The notes beneath the pieces are model-generated. The model had not been told where the DNA came from, ran no database searches, and saw only the letters and a list, made by a program, of their open reading frames with translations. Of a DNA stretch of 64,000 nucleotides, positions 48,901 to 59,860 are shown piece by piece. The translations under genes were made by a program, and so were the position numbers. Numbering within the stretch: the first letter of the stretch is position 1; each line of letters opens with the position of its first letter. The DNA is from Uranotaenia lowii (Eukaryota > Arthropoda > Insecta > Diptera > Culicidae). The stretch is taken from contig NC_073693.1 in the NCBI RefSeq assembly GCF_029784155.1, positions 114,514,683 through 114,578,682 on the forward strand, read 5' to 3'.

Positions 48901-49381
48901 CAAAGATTCCATGAATTAAAAAATTACTATGAACTTCCACGGATTTAAAAAAATTAAATTAGGATGTCGAAATAAAAGAGGTTGAATTTTACTGATGAAT
49001 CAGCTTACATCGAACTCTGAAACTTTTAGACAATTTCCGATTTAAATTTTGTTTTCGTAAATATATTCATTAAATTAATTTCCGGCTTTATTGGTGAGGG
49101 TTAAAGAGTTGAAATTTCAACTCTTTAACCTTCACCGATAAAGCCGCAAATTAATTTCATAAAAAAAATTCACGGTGATTTCTCCTCTTAAAAATTATAA
49201 AAATATATTCATTAATTTAAACTGAAGATCATTGATTGAGCTAGACTAAAATAGTTAAACTGATTTTTTTAATTATAAGCTTAAAATTTTTGTTTGTTTT
49301 GAATTATTTTTAGTATTTTAGAAAATTCATAACCCACACTAGAAAAACAGGCAATGTTGGTGCAAGCAAATGTTTCAAAAT
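48901..49381. other. Gr-C downstream with a near-perfect 84 bp palindrome
   Basis: Arms 49073-49114 and 49115-49156 meet with no loop (GAGTTGAAATTTCAACTC at the centre) and differ at only about three positions. It could be a young foldback remnant or a cruciform-prone site. Confidence 0.75.
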
Positions 49382-52300
49382 TTATCGATAATATAGCTGG
49401 CTAAGCATTATGATCACTGATGTGATCATTCCTGTAATCTGCTGAAGAGATAAATATTAGTACAACTTTATAAAATCTTGATGATCTTAAAATAACCTAC
49501 CGGCACTAAAAGTTTCAAGTCAAATGATGCCAGTCCCCAAGATTGGAATCCGATTTGCTGCTGCAGCAACAACTGTCTGGAGAATCGATAAACCTGTTTG
49601 AAATTATTTGATCATCAATAACAATATGGTTTTGAAGTTTGATTATGGGTTGTATGGATACTCACTATGTTAAACTGATCGGTATCGGAATATTCACATA
49701 CATAGGAATTCATTTTCGAAATCTGAACGGAAAATAAAGAAACGAAGATAATTATTTTCGGGTAGTTGAAATTGCATTCGTTAGTTGTGAAGCAACAGTT
49801 GATATTTTGTTTTATTACGTTTTAGTACAGAAGTATAAAAAATGAGTAAATCCTTATAGAAATGTACGGTCTCTGTTATTATATATTTATTCGGACGGAT
49901 TGATCAACCAATTTCTGACGGTCGCCTTGAAATGATGAAGGAAACAATTGTATTTACCACAGTAGACTGTAAATTTTGAATTGCAATCATAATAGTGAGT
50001 TTATCAATCAATATCATCTCGATTAGTTCATGGGTTCAACGAACCGAAAGAATGTCTATGGACGTTCAGGAAGTGATTTTTTTTTTAGTTTACTTGAATT
50101 CTTTTTTTGTAAATCTTACCTCTTTTTGAACATTATTAAGCGGCAATAAGACGAATCCTAATCTATGGCAATTCAAAAATATCAAACACAGGTCTGTAAA
50201 CATGTCTGCCCAGTCGTGGTTTGTTATACACTGCAAAAAAATCTGAATCCTTAAAAGCACTGAAAACGAAGAGCCACAATATTACATGACATAGAATGCG
50301 ATTTCATAATGTAAATTTACAAAATAAAAAATAATTGAATCAATAACAGCACTGAATTTGAATCACACGGATATTACATGACGCAGAACACGATTTCCTA
50401 ACGTAAAATTCCGTCATTTATGATGCTTCTTTTTCTTTACATCATATGTGATGTAATTTTATAGATTTTGTTCGTTCACAAAAAAAAATGAATCCTTGAC
50501 AGCACTGAAACTGGAGAACAATAATATTACATGACATGTAAAACGATTTTGTCATGTAAATTAACACAGCTACAAAAACATGAATCCAAAAAAACATTGA
50601 ATTTGTAGAGTAATTGACACGCTATTTTCCAACGTGAACACAACGAAACAAACAAATAGCACGAAAATTGAATGACAAAAGCCTTCAGTGTACCCTCGGA
50701 AATTTGTGTTTGTTTTGAAATCGTGATCCCGAAATTTGTTTTTCGCTAGGTAGGATAGTAGTTTTCTCAGTTCGTTGTACAAGGAGTGAAATTCGCGATA
50801 AGAACACCAAGTCTACTGCTGAGTGCTGATGCCATCATTCGTGCCATCCGGCTATGACTATGCCAAAATCGGTTGTTGGAGTGGAATGGAGTTGTTCCGA
50901 ATTTAAAATGGTGAGAAAAATCGAACATTCAACTAAGTGAATCGACAGTTTTGTGTGAGCAGTAATATTTTTAATCCCGTCCTATTTCAGAAAACTCCTC
51001 CAATTTGACGAAGGGATAGTGTGACCTATTTATTCAATTTCATCCTTCACCGGGAAGTCGTATCCTTGTGGTGTGTGCAGGTCGTTGGTATGCGGAAAAG
51101 GAATTAATCGATCACCATTTCAACTTACTTCATGAAGGTTCCCTGCAAGTCATTCCAGATGGCTGGGTGCACCGTTTCCGTCTGGACAAATGCCTCTAAA
51201 CAATAATCCGAAAAGTTAGACAGAACTTCCTCGGGTAATTTTTGCACTCATCAACTAACGGTACCCATCGGATCAGGTGTTTGTTATCTGTTTGCACGGT
51301 AAGGTTATTTCTTTTATTTTTCTACCCTTTGTAATTCTTTTTTTGGATTATGCTTCCAGCACTGAGGAGGCGGATGAATCATCCCGAAGATTCGTTCGAG
51401 ATGAGGAATCGTTTGAATGATCTGACTCATGGAAAGAAGCAGTATAGAAGAGTTGCATAAGTGTAACAGCTGCCTCAAATTTTTGATGGTTTGTCACTGG
51501 AATATGTGGAACCCCAAACGTGGAAGAAACGGCTGGAAAATGCCCATAAGGAGCCCAAACATCTTCGGGAAGAACAGAGGGATCGAACACGCTTGGAAGT
51601 AAGTTGCTCAATTTAAATTGTGGTTAGTTAAGTTTTAAGCTGAATACGCATAGGAATCTTTGTCAACTCAATGTTTAATTCTGTGTTCCAATTAATTTCA
51701 CCACATAAGCCACCGGCAGAATAATTAAACTTGATTGTGTTTTCTATAGTGTTTAATTTTTGTAATTGAACCTGGTTAGAATGTAATTCTTAAAAAAAAA
51801 CGAAACAAATTTAAGATAAGGATAAATTTTGTAGATATGTGCAAAGGCACTGTTATTAAATTTCATTCTACAATGCACATTTATTTTATGAATGCAGCCG
51901 TTTAGCTGATGCCGAAATTTTGACATTGTTACATATGTGTAGAAAATCGTGGATAAATTTAAACTAGGAACTAGGTGGTTGCCTGACGAGTCAATTAGTA
52001 ACAGTTTTATTATTCTTTAGAACAGCAGGATGGCAGGAAGCTTCATGTAGAAAGGACTATTCATTGACCATTGAATGTCGCGAGTGTTATATGAGGTAAC
52101 AATCTTTTTCATTTATTTTTCCCTTTGTTTTGTTTCTTTGAAACAGTACTCACTACATGCTATGGTCTTCAGATGAAATTTGGCAGATGTGAAAGTAAAA
52201 ACATAAACCCGGATATGTGTCTCACACACAGTGCATCCGTCTACGAGGTGAATGATCTGATATCTTAAAACACTCCTTCATCAAATGAATATCATGCAAG

Positions 52301-53971
52301 TTGATTCCTATAGCTAAATTCCGTCCTACAAATAGAGAATCATTAAGGATGACAGGATATCGATTATTCTAAATAGGTGAGCATGAGCTGTTTTTTTTTA
52401 AATATCATAACATTAAATGTTACAAAATAAAAATATGCTTAGATGGGTGCGTTGCTAATCAACTTCATTACTGTTTCAGGTCGCCTGAGCTAACACAGAT
52501 TGTTCGATGCGGATCTAATCAACTGATAATAACCTATTTATTATCCATTTTCCTTCGACATCCGGTGCATCTATGCACACAAATTTTTCGACTTTCGCGA
52601 TGAAGAGACGGACGAGGGTCGTAAGAAAAAGCTTGGATAGCCGTTCAAAACCGCCGTAGGGGTGCGCTCTTCAACAACATGGGAAAGCACATCGAAAAAT
52701 CTGCTGCCATGGAACTTGATTTTTATTGATTTTTAAGGTTTCTGTTGAGTGTTGTTATGAAAATGTAAATTAATTTCAATTAATTAATGAAAAGCAATAA
52801 AAACAGCATTATTTATGACTGTAATTCTTATTGGAAATGAGAAAGCGCATTAAAATTGAAAAATTACATCACATATGATGTAATCAAATAAAAACGTCAT
52901 GAAAGACGGAATTTTCCATGTGAGTTTAATATTACATGTTTTTTTTATTTACAGAGGTGTAATATTCAAATTGCACTGAAAATTTCGTCATATGTGATGC
53001 TTCTTTTTATTTACATCATATATGATGTAATTCTACAGATTTTTTTCGTTGTGTGTATTTAAAAAAAATTGGAATACATGTATGCAACATCCTCCTACAA
53101 AAATTGGTATCCCTTCTATCAAAATCATCAATGAGAACGAGTTGATCACATACTTTATCAGCTGGTATGTTTTGAGTTGTTTCTGTCGCAAAAATTCAAG
53201 TTCTTCGTTGAGATCCCCTGATGTCTTCTTGCATATGTTTTTGAGCTTATCATTGATGATTCGAAGAATCGACAAGGTTAATGTGAGCGCATTCCAATAT
53301 TGAAGAACCACTTCAAAAACAAACCACGAACCCAAAAATGAAAGAATTGCATACAGTATGGACATGCCAGAAGCAGATCGATGAGTAATTAAGTAGTTGA
53401 TTGTATTAACAAGGATGAAACTTCCTATTGCTCGTTTGTACATTTTAAAAGGTATGACGAGGTTTATCTTCATGTCACGTTTTTCCAAGGCAAAACTCAA
53501 TTCTCTCAAATCCCTAGAAAATTTTTCATATCGTGGGAAACATCTTTGGGTCATACAAAACCACGAGAGTACATTTGCAACTCTAAGGATTATGAGAAAA
53601 CCATATGTTATTCCAAAAATTGTAAAGTCTGGTCCAAAATAAGTTTGAACTTCTTTCCAATACTGGTAAGAGTAAGCCAACGGAAGTAAACTGCCGCGAA
53701 TGATGTGAAAACTTCGAGTAAAAAACGAAACTTTCTTATGATGACTAGAATTGGCTTCATCCGTCGAAAAATATCGAATTGGGTATGGAGCTGCTCCAAT
53801 GATCTGACTCACTAGCAAAACTGAAGAGAAGTAGTTCTCTATATCCGTTCGAGTGCTTCTACGTCCGATCATTTCAATTGGAGAAAAGTTACTAGATGTC
53901 GAAGTTATCACAGATCTCGTAACACATCGCACTACATTGCAAATTGTAGAAATATATTGTTCGAACCACAT
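49382..53971 (-). CDS. Gustatory receptor Gr-C, first coding exon split by a transposon (probably disrupted)
   Basis: Minus-strand parts: 53971-53058 (exon 1, 5' portion, up to HVFQFFLN), [insertion], 50226-50120 (rest of exon 1, ITNHDWADMFTDLCLIF to NVQKE), then exons 49722-49666, 49593-49501 and 49438-49382. Removing the insert together with one TA restores an open frame across the join. The downstream splice sites and phases equal those of Gr-A and Gr-B (ISKMNSYVCEYSDTDQFNI; ASFDLKLLVP). The terminal TYhhhhhQF is degenerate (TSVIIMLSQL). The ATG could instead be 53872. Unless the insert is spliced (a weak GTATTC donor lies at CIH/V and a TTTTTTGCAG acceptor in the element end), the gene is inactive. 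Confidence 0.75.
50229..53055. mobile_element. 2.8 kb TIR element inside the Gr-C exon, TA-flanked
   Basis: The ends CACTGCAAAAAAATCTG and, reversed, CACACAACGAAAAAAATCTG are flanked by TA (50227-50228, 53056-53057). Subterminal repeats (TTACATCATATGTGATGTAA types near 50440, 52870 and 53020; GACAGCACTGAA near 50260, 50350 and 50500) sit at both ends. No transposase is seen. The middle, 50690-52740, is compositionally different and holds short open, splice-bounded pieces on the plus strand. Confidence 0.75.
51078..52250 (+). other. Exon-like fragments within the element
   Basis: After GTGTGTGCAG (51069-51078) a frame reads RWYAEKELIDHHFNLLHEGS and on to IPDGWVHRFRLDKCL before a stop. At 51500 another reads QTWKKRLENAHKEPKHLREE. 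At 52146-52248, after TTTGAAACAG and before GTGAAT, a frame reads LTTCYGLQMKFGRCESKNIN and on to CLTHSASVYE. The family is not recognised. They may be decayed exons of the element's own gene or captured host exons. Confidence 0.4.
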
Positions 53972-54101
53972 GAGTGTGTTTTCTTAATGACCTCTGTTTT
54001 GACTAGGGTCAGAATAACACATGAGAGTCAATAATCTACATTTCCTATGATGAGTTCCGAGCAAACCTCACGCCAGGGACGACGAACAGAGAAGTGCAGT
54101 A

Positions 54102-55234
54102 CAGGGTCCGGCAATGGAAGTGCTATAGTGAAATAAACATATAAATTGATCAAAACAACAACTTTTTATTTCAAATTCATTAAATTTCTCTTGAAAACAA
54201 ATAACTTTTTCAAAATTTACTTAAAGTTCGACATGCTCGCCCTTGAGTTTAACCACTCGCCTACGGTCGAGGAACGCATCGTATGAGGCCCGCAAGTGTT
54301 CTTGTGGTTATCCCAGGATGCCACGAGATGTCGCTTCAGGACCTCCACACCTTCATGTTTCTTATAGCAGACTTCGGCCTCCAACATACTCCAAACAGCG
54401 AAGTCGATAAGGTTCAGGTCTGGCGAACTCGCCGGCCACTCGGAGCTCGAAATGAACCCTGGAAAATGTTGTGCAATCCAAAGTTGGGTTTTCTTCGCTT
54501 TGTGAGCCGGTGCCGAGTCCTGTTGGAAAACCCAATCCCTGGAACCCAATTCCAGCCCAAACCATCACCGATGCTGGTTTCTGTCGCCGGTAGGCCGTCA
54601 GCAAGTCGACATGGCTTCGTGATTGTGCGCTCGGCTCGGGACTGGGGAACTGCTTCCGGTCAATTCGATGGTGATCTGTCTGGCAACCAAACTCTGTCGT
54701 TCTGCTTATTCACGAATTGCTGTACGGTGAAGAGTTTCTCGTCGGTAAACACAATATTCTTCAACCTTCTTTCCGCGGCCCTCTTCAGCAGCGCATTCGC
54801 TCTTTTTACCCGTTCTTGTTTCTGCTCCACCATAAGGTCTTGAACGTTTTGAAACTTGTAGGGTTTGGTTTGAAATTTATCTTTCAAGATCCGATGGAGA
54901 CTTCGGTCTGATATGTTGAGATCTTCTGGCAATTTATTGGCACCATACCGTTTTTGGCACTTCCGGTCTCCAGGTATCTTTTAACTGTACGGTATACAAA
55001 ACTTCTGCACACACTTATATCGGACAGCTCACGAAATATGTCCTTCTGCCGTTTGCCAGCTAGGAACAAGGCAACCACAGCGCTACGTTTCTGTTCGAGA
55101 TCCATTTTTCCGGATAACACCTGATTACAATAGTAACACTTACATCCAATAATAGCTAAGACTTAATGTAAACAAAGCGACGAGGGGTCGTTCATTACTG
55201 TTCAGTGTGCAAGCAGTTGAATTGCCGGACCCGG
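54102..55234 (-). mobile_element. Mariner-like (DD37D-type) transposon, 1133 bp
   Basis: TIRs CAGGGTCCGGCAAT and reverse ATTGCCGGACCCGG are flanked by TA (54100-54101, 55235-55236). Confidence 0.92.
54232..55105 (-). pseudogene. Mariner-like transposase, frameshifted
   Basis: Minus-strand pieces in order: MDLEQKRSAVVALFLAGKRQ (helix-turn-helix N-terminus), KKNGM.. shifting to LPEDLNISDRSLHRILKDKF near 54930, FTDEKLFTVQQFVNKQNDRV (first catalytic Asp), MVWAGIG, then after another shift WVFQQDSAPAHKAKKTQLW (second Asp) and ASSPDLNLIDFAVW (third Asp). The spacing from second to third Asp is 37 residues. At least two frameshifts make it inactive. Confidence 0.88.
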
Positions 55235-55236
55235 TA

Positions 55237-55602
55237 CTGGTTACTCAAACTACGCTTAAAACTATCCTTACTGATATGAAAATCAAAACACACATACATA
55301 CACTTGGTTGAACAATCTACAAGAGATGACAAATGGGTTATAAAATTCATTTCTTGCATAATTGTTTAATCTAACCGGCTCGATTATTATTATTTGAATA
55401 TAATAAAAATTTCATTAAATTAATCCAATGAAAATTCTCTTTTTTTTCTTACCACTTGATTGTACTGATTGTAATGGGCTTCAAAAAGATTCTGCAATTC
55501 AGTCGCTTTGCCAGGTGTCTTAGAAACTTTATTGAATATGATTTAAGCATGCGTTTATCCTTCTGCCCTTATTTCCTTTGTGCTGTATAGTCTAAAATAT
55601 CC
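55237..55602. other. Intergenic AT-rich, nothing recognised
   Basis: Flank between the mariner-like element and the next MITE. Confidence 0.4.
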
Positions 55603-55606
55603 ATAG

Positions 55607-56428
55607 GCGACATCCATAAATTACGTAACGCAAAAAATGCACTTTTTTGACCCCCTCCCCCCCTTATGTCACAAATCGTAACGATTTAACGTACCCCCCT
55701 ATGAAAATTACGTAACGCTGATAATAACCCCCCCCCCCCCCCCGACTTCTCATGTTTTGAATACTGTTTTTCGAAGATCAAAAACAGATTTTAACATAAA
55801 TTTATTTAACGTTCTTTAAAACGGAATTGTTATCCATCCAAATCAATTCTTTAGTACTCATTGATGATAACTCTCTGTTAAAGTAAATTGATTGTCTTAT
55901 TACGAGTTGCTCTGTGATTGTTCACTGATGATCTTCCTTGATTCCTGTATTTTGTTTAAGGAGCATGCAAAATATGCCCCACTTAATAATATTTGTCGGA
56001 ATAATGAAAATTGCATTTTTTTAAAATCGATTGAGAAAAAATTGTTAAATATCCGTCTTAAGGTTGAATTGAGTTCTTGGGGGTAAATGGTACCAATGGT
56101 ACCATTAGGTACATTCTGTTTTCCAACGGTTTTTTCACGGATATTCCATACACATGTCAGAGTCTATCTCAGAATCTTTAAAGACGAAAGGTTACAAACC
56201 ATTCACGTTGAAGCTTAGAAATGTTAAGCTCGGTATGGTTTGTTTATCATTCTGCAAAAATTGTATGACATCAAAATAGCTGCGATTAAGTAAACTGACA
56301 TTTTTTAGAAAAAAAATCGTTACGTAACGATAAGCATACCTCCCCCCCTCCCCTATGTCACAATTCGTAACGTTCGAGCTTACTCCCTCCCCCCCCCTAG
56401 GAGCGTTACGTAATTTATGGATGCCCCC
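55607..56428. mobile_element. Foldback MITE with CATCCATAAATTACGTAACGC ends
   Basis: The left end GACATCCATAAATTACGTAA and reverse right end GCGTTACGTAATTTATGGAT continue inward with inverted ATGTCACAA-TCGTAACG blocks. ATAG lies on both sides (55603-55606, 56429-56432). About 820 bp, no ORF. Poly-C runs near both ends. Confidence 0.78.
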
Positions 56429-56432
56429 ATAG

Positions 56433-57480
56433 GCTCGATTTTATGGAGCTCCTGTATTTTTCTTCGCTTTTTTCGTCTCAAGAAATTTCAATCAGCATTT
56501 TCTTTGAAAATATAAGATTTGCAAAATACTTTTTTGCAACCACTTATCCTCAAATACAACATTCTAAAGTTCATTTATATTCTCTTTTTCAAAATTTGTT
56601 GTTGAATCACTTCTAAAACTATGTTAAACTGTGACGCGATTTTTATACGGTTCCTTGTAAAACTCCAGTTTATAAAAATATAGTTCCGACAGCCGTATTC
56701 CAGTACAACTTAATGGCTCAAAGCGTGAAATTGCAATGCTCCATTTGGCTCACTACACGAAACAACAATGCGCAAAATGACTCTTTTGAGAAATGGGTTT
56801 GGCCGAAAAGGTAATGCGTGAAGTGATCGGGGACTACATTGAAATTGTTCGATCTTCAGAAAATAATCGATCTCCACGATCGATTCTACGACCAATAATA
56901 GTGACCCATCTATGAAAAACCGGAACTTGAAGATCGATCGCTGAAAGATCGATCTTTTTCCATTTTTAATAAGAATGAGAAATTGTTTGTTAAAAAAAGT
57001 AAGGACGTAAGGTTTAAAAAAAAATTAACCACAGATAAAAAAAAGGTTTCCAAATGCTTCTACAAAGGTAGTCAATAAATCAAAATCTGTAGATAAAAAC
57101 TCCAAAAAGCCAATCAAATTTTAAGTATTGATCAATATCGACAAGATGCTTAACGGATGGCACTGTAAACCAGTGACCAAAATTGGATCTAAATATATCG
57201 ACGAGAGAAAGAATCCAAAAGAGCGTACGATGTTGTCAATTTTTCGATGGTTAAGAATCGATCGAACAAACTTAAATCTGAGTTGAAAAGATAGATCTTC
57301 CACTGGGTGAAACAATGACAATTTTATACATCTTGTGCAACGTTGGAGCAGAGGACAACGATTGGCAAATCATTCTATTACTTGCTTGTATAATTGATGG
57401 GAAAGCATAAGAGCAATAAAAGATCCAAAGATATTCCAGTTATCAAACTTGAGCATCTTCTGATCGATTCTTGAATCAAT
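56433..57480. other. Intergenic, GATCGAT-rich in places
   Basis: Several GATCGATC-type palindromes at 56850-56960 and again near 57260. No gene is recognised. Confidence 0.4.
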
Positions 57481-57481
57481 A

Positions 57482-59331
57482 CAGTGAGCGAAATAAGAAT
57501 AGCACCACTATGTGTTTGGCTTGTTAAAATATGAATGATTGAAAATTACGAAAATTTTCTTCCACAGTTTGTTTTGAATTGCTTAACGGATAAATCAAGC
57601 ATAAGTTTACTTTTTTTGGACGTAGCAAAGTGCGAAATAAGAATAGAACCCCTTGAGTTTTTCTAACAAAAACAAGATTATTTTTAAAAATTTACTGTGT
57701 AAAAGTGATAAATAATACTTCTACGAGTTATTTGAATAGATAACTGCATTTTAGGAGTTTCCCAGAATTCCAAGGGTTTTCAAAGGTTTTAAAATGGGGG
57801 TTTTAAGAGATGCTCCTCTAGCGTTAAGGAATTAGATATTTGAGCTGTAATTCTTTATCACATTACTAACTTTCTTCATTAAAATAACGTGAAATGATGA
57901 AACAAACATTCGGGATTAATTTTTAATAAGAAAAAATAGGTTGGAAATCAAAAACTTTGGTTTTGTTCAGTAAACCTTTTTTCCAGTTTAAAGTCGTAGA
58001 TGGCAGCACAATCTTGCAGTTAAAACCAATGTTTGTCTAAATATTGATTTTCCAAGTTTATTTAGGCCTATATTCATCATTTTGAGGTATTTTTCCATCA
58101 CAGTTTTGTGGAAATTCACGCTGCAGAAAGCTTTTCCGAATTTGCAAAAGAATCACCAGCAAAAAAATGTACAACCGCCACAATTGCAAATCATACCAAT
58201 AATACTGCTAGCCGTCTGGTTCATCAAGCTGCATCGCAAAGTATAACCACTGACCATACTGACTGGACAGTCGATTTCGTTTTTTGGATAATTTACGCAC
58301 TCTGGAATCGATAGTACGCAATATCGATTCCAGAGTGCGCATCGATCGATTTGAAGAAATGCTATCCCAGTTAGAAAGTGCCACCCGACTTTCGCAAAAA
58401 ACAGGCAATTCAGACTACAGGGAATTTCTACCGGAAAAATTATAGGTTCGCCACCTGCCGTCGGTATTGCGAACCTGCTAAATTTGAAGAAAAAAATTAG
58501 CCAGAAAATGATCGAATTTTTGTTCTAAGTGTCCTGTCAGTATGATCAGTGGTATAACTTTATTCTGATAATCGGTCCAAAAACTTCACTTTTAGTGACC
58601 TTGATGCAATTTTATTTTTTTGGATTTAGTGATCTTAGAATTTCCAAAGCGCTCACACGGTACGTGTATTGATTTCTTGACCATAATCATCCCTCCCTCT
58701 CCCTTATTAATCCTGGATATTCGAAAATGTTCATGAATTTGGTTAAATGGCAAGATAGTGCTGCCATCTATTACTTAAAATTAGAGGAATAGTGTTTGAT
58801 TATTAAAAAACATTAATATTTTTGAATTCCAACCTGCTATTTGGATTCAAACTCAGCCTCAAATCAATGTTTCATCATTTTGCATCATACTTATGAATGT
58901 AAATGAAGAAATCAAGCAGTTTGATAAAGTTTTATAGCTTAAATACCTAATTCCTTAACGCTAGAGAAACATCTCTTAAAACCTCCATTTCAAAACCTTT
59001 GAAAACCTTTGGAATTCTGGAAAACTTCTAAAATGCAGTTATCTATTCAAATAACTCGTAGAAGCATTATTTATCACTTTTGAACAGTGAATTTTTAAAA
59101 ATAATTTTGTTTTTGTTGGGAAAACTCAAGGGGTTCTATTCTTATTTCGCACCCTTTTTTCACATTTTTGGTCCTCAACGCCAATTGCTACGTCCAAAAA
59201 AAGTAAACTTATGCTTGATTTATCCGTTAAGCAATTCAGAACAAACTGTGGAAGAAAATTTTCGTAATTTTCAATCATTCATATTTTAACAAGCCAAACA
59301 CATAGTGGTGCTATTCTTATTTCGCTCACTG
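57482..59331. mobile_element. Long-TIR, TA-flanked (Tc1/mariner-type) element carrying a coding-like fragment
   Basis: The ends CAGTGAGCGAAATAAGAATA and reverse TATTCTTATTTCGCTCACTG are flanked by TA (57480-57481, 59332-59333). The inverted similarity extends about 550 bp inward on each side (57482-58030 with 58755-59331, imperfect). There is no transposase. The centre, 58060-58740, is unique to this copy in part and holds an open coding-like tail. Confidence 0.88.
58263..58445 (+). other. Coding-like fragment of 60 codons (possible captured 3' exon)
   Basis: The open frame begins after a TGA, has no ATG of its own early on, and reads LDSRFRFLDNLRTLESIVRN through RIDRFEEMLSQLESATRLSQ to FLPEKL then TAG. 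It is heptad-like and charged, unlike the AT-driven frames around it. A perfect 17 bp inverted repeat (58296-58312 with 58323-58339) lies within it. The family is not recognised. Confidence 0.4.
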
Positions 59332-59333
59332 TA

Positions 59334-59776
59334 GAAAGACCCATATCGTCGTAACACGACAGCGTGTGACAACTTTAGGACAAATGAGAAAACCCAATCA
59401 ATAAGATATTCAGATCAGATTATCTCTGAGGATCATTCGATCCAGGGACCTAGAAATATTTTTAACAGGTTTTATACAATAACTTCTTTAACAAACTGGT
59501 TTCAATAGGCGCTCTTATGGCCATCAGCTTGCAAAAGGTGTGGAGAAGTACAAATGATGATGTCCAGCAATAGGAAATGCACCAGAATTGTTAATTATTT
59601 TTGTCTCACGGAATTCCTCTTCTATGTGGGGATAAGCACTGAAATACTGAATGAAATGCCGACCAAGACCATAAATGAAGAAATCAAAATAATCTTTTGT
59701 CTATTGTTTGACCCGTTTTTAAAGTTGCCTTTAATCCTCGGCGAGCTATTTCTTTGAAGTGGATTCCACCTCATCA
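59334..59776. other. Chy-4 upstream region
   Basis: The proximal 100 bp resembles the Chy-3 upstream flank in reverse (CTTTGAAGTGGATTCCACCT against ATTGAAGTGGTTTCCGCCTC). A 67-codon frame is not called. Confidence 0.5.
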
Positions 59777-59786
59777 GGTATAAAAG
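59777..59786 (+). promoter_or_regulatory. TATA box of Chy-4
   Basis: GGTATAAAAG, 75 bases before the ATG, in the block shared with Chy-3. Confidence 0.75.
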
Positions 59787-59860
59787 TTAAACGATAGCTC
59801 CTGCTCATCATCACAAACCTTTCAACTACCTTCGAATAGTGTAAATCAATCCAATTCAAA

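Noticed and set aside
51348..51611. 87-codon minus-strand frame starting MSNLLPSVFD
   Set aside because: No recognisable family; the opposite strand also has open exon-like pieces, so strand and coding status are undecided.
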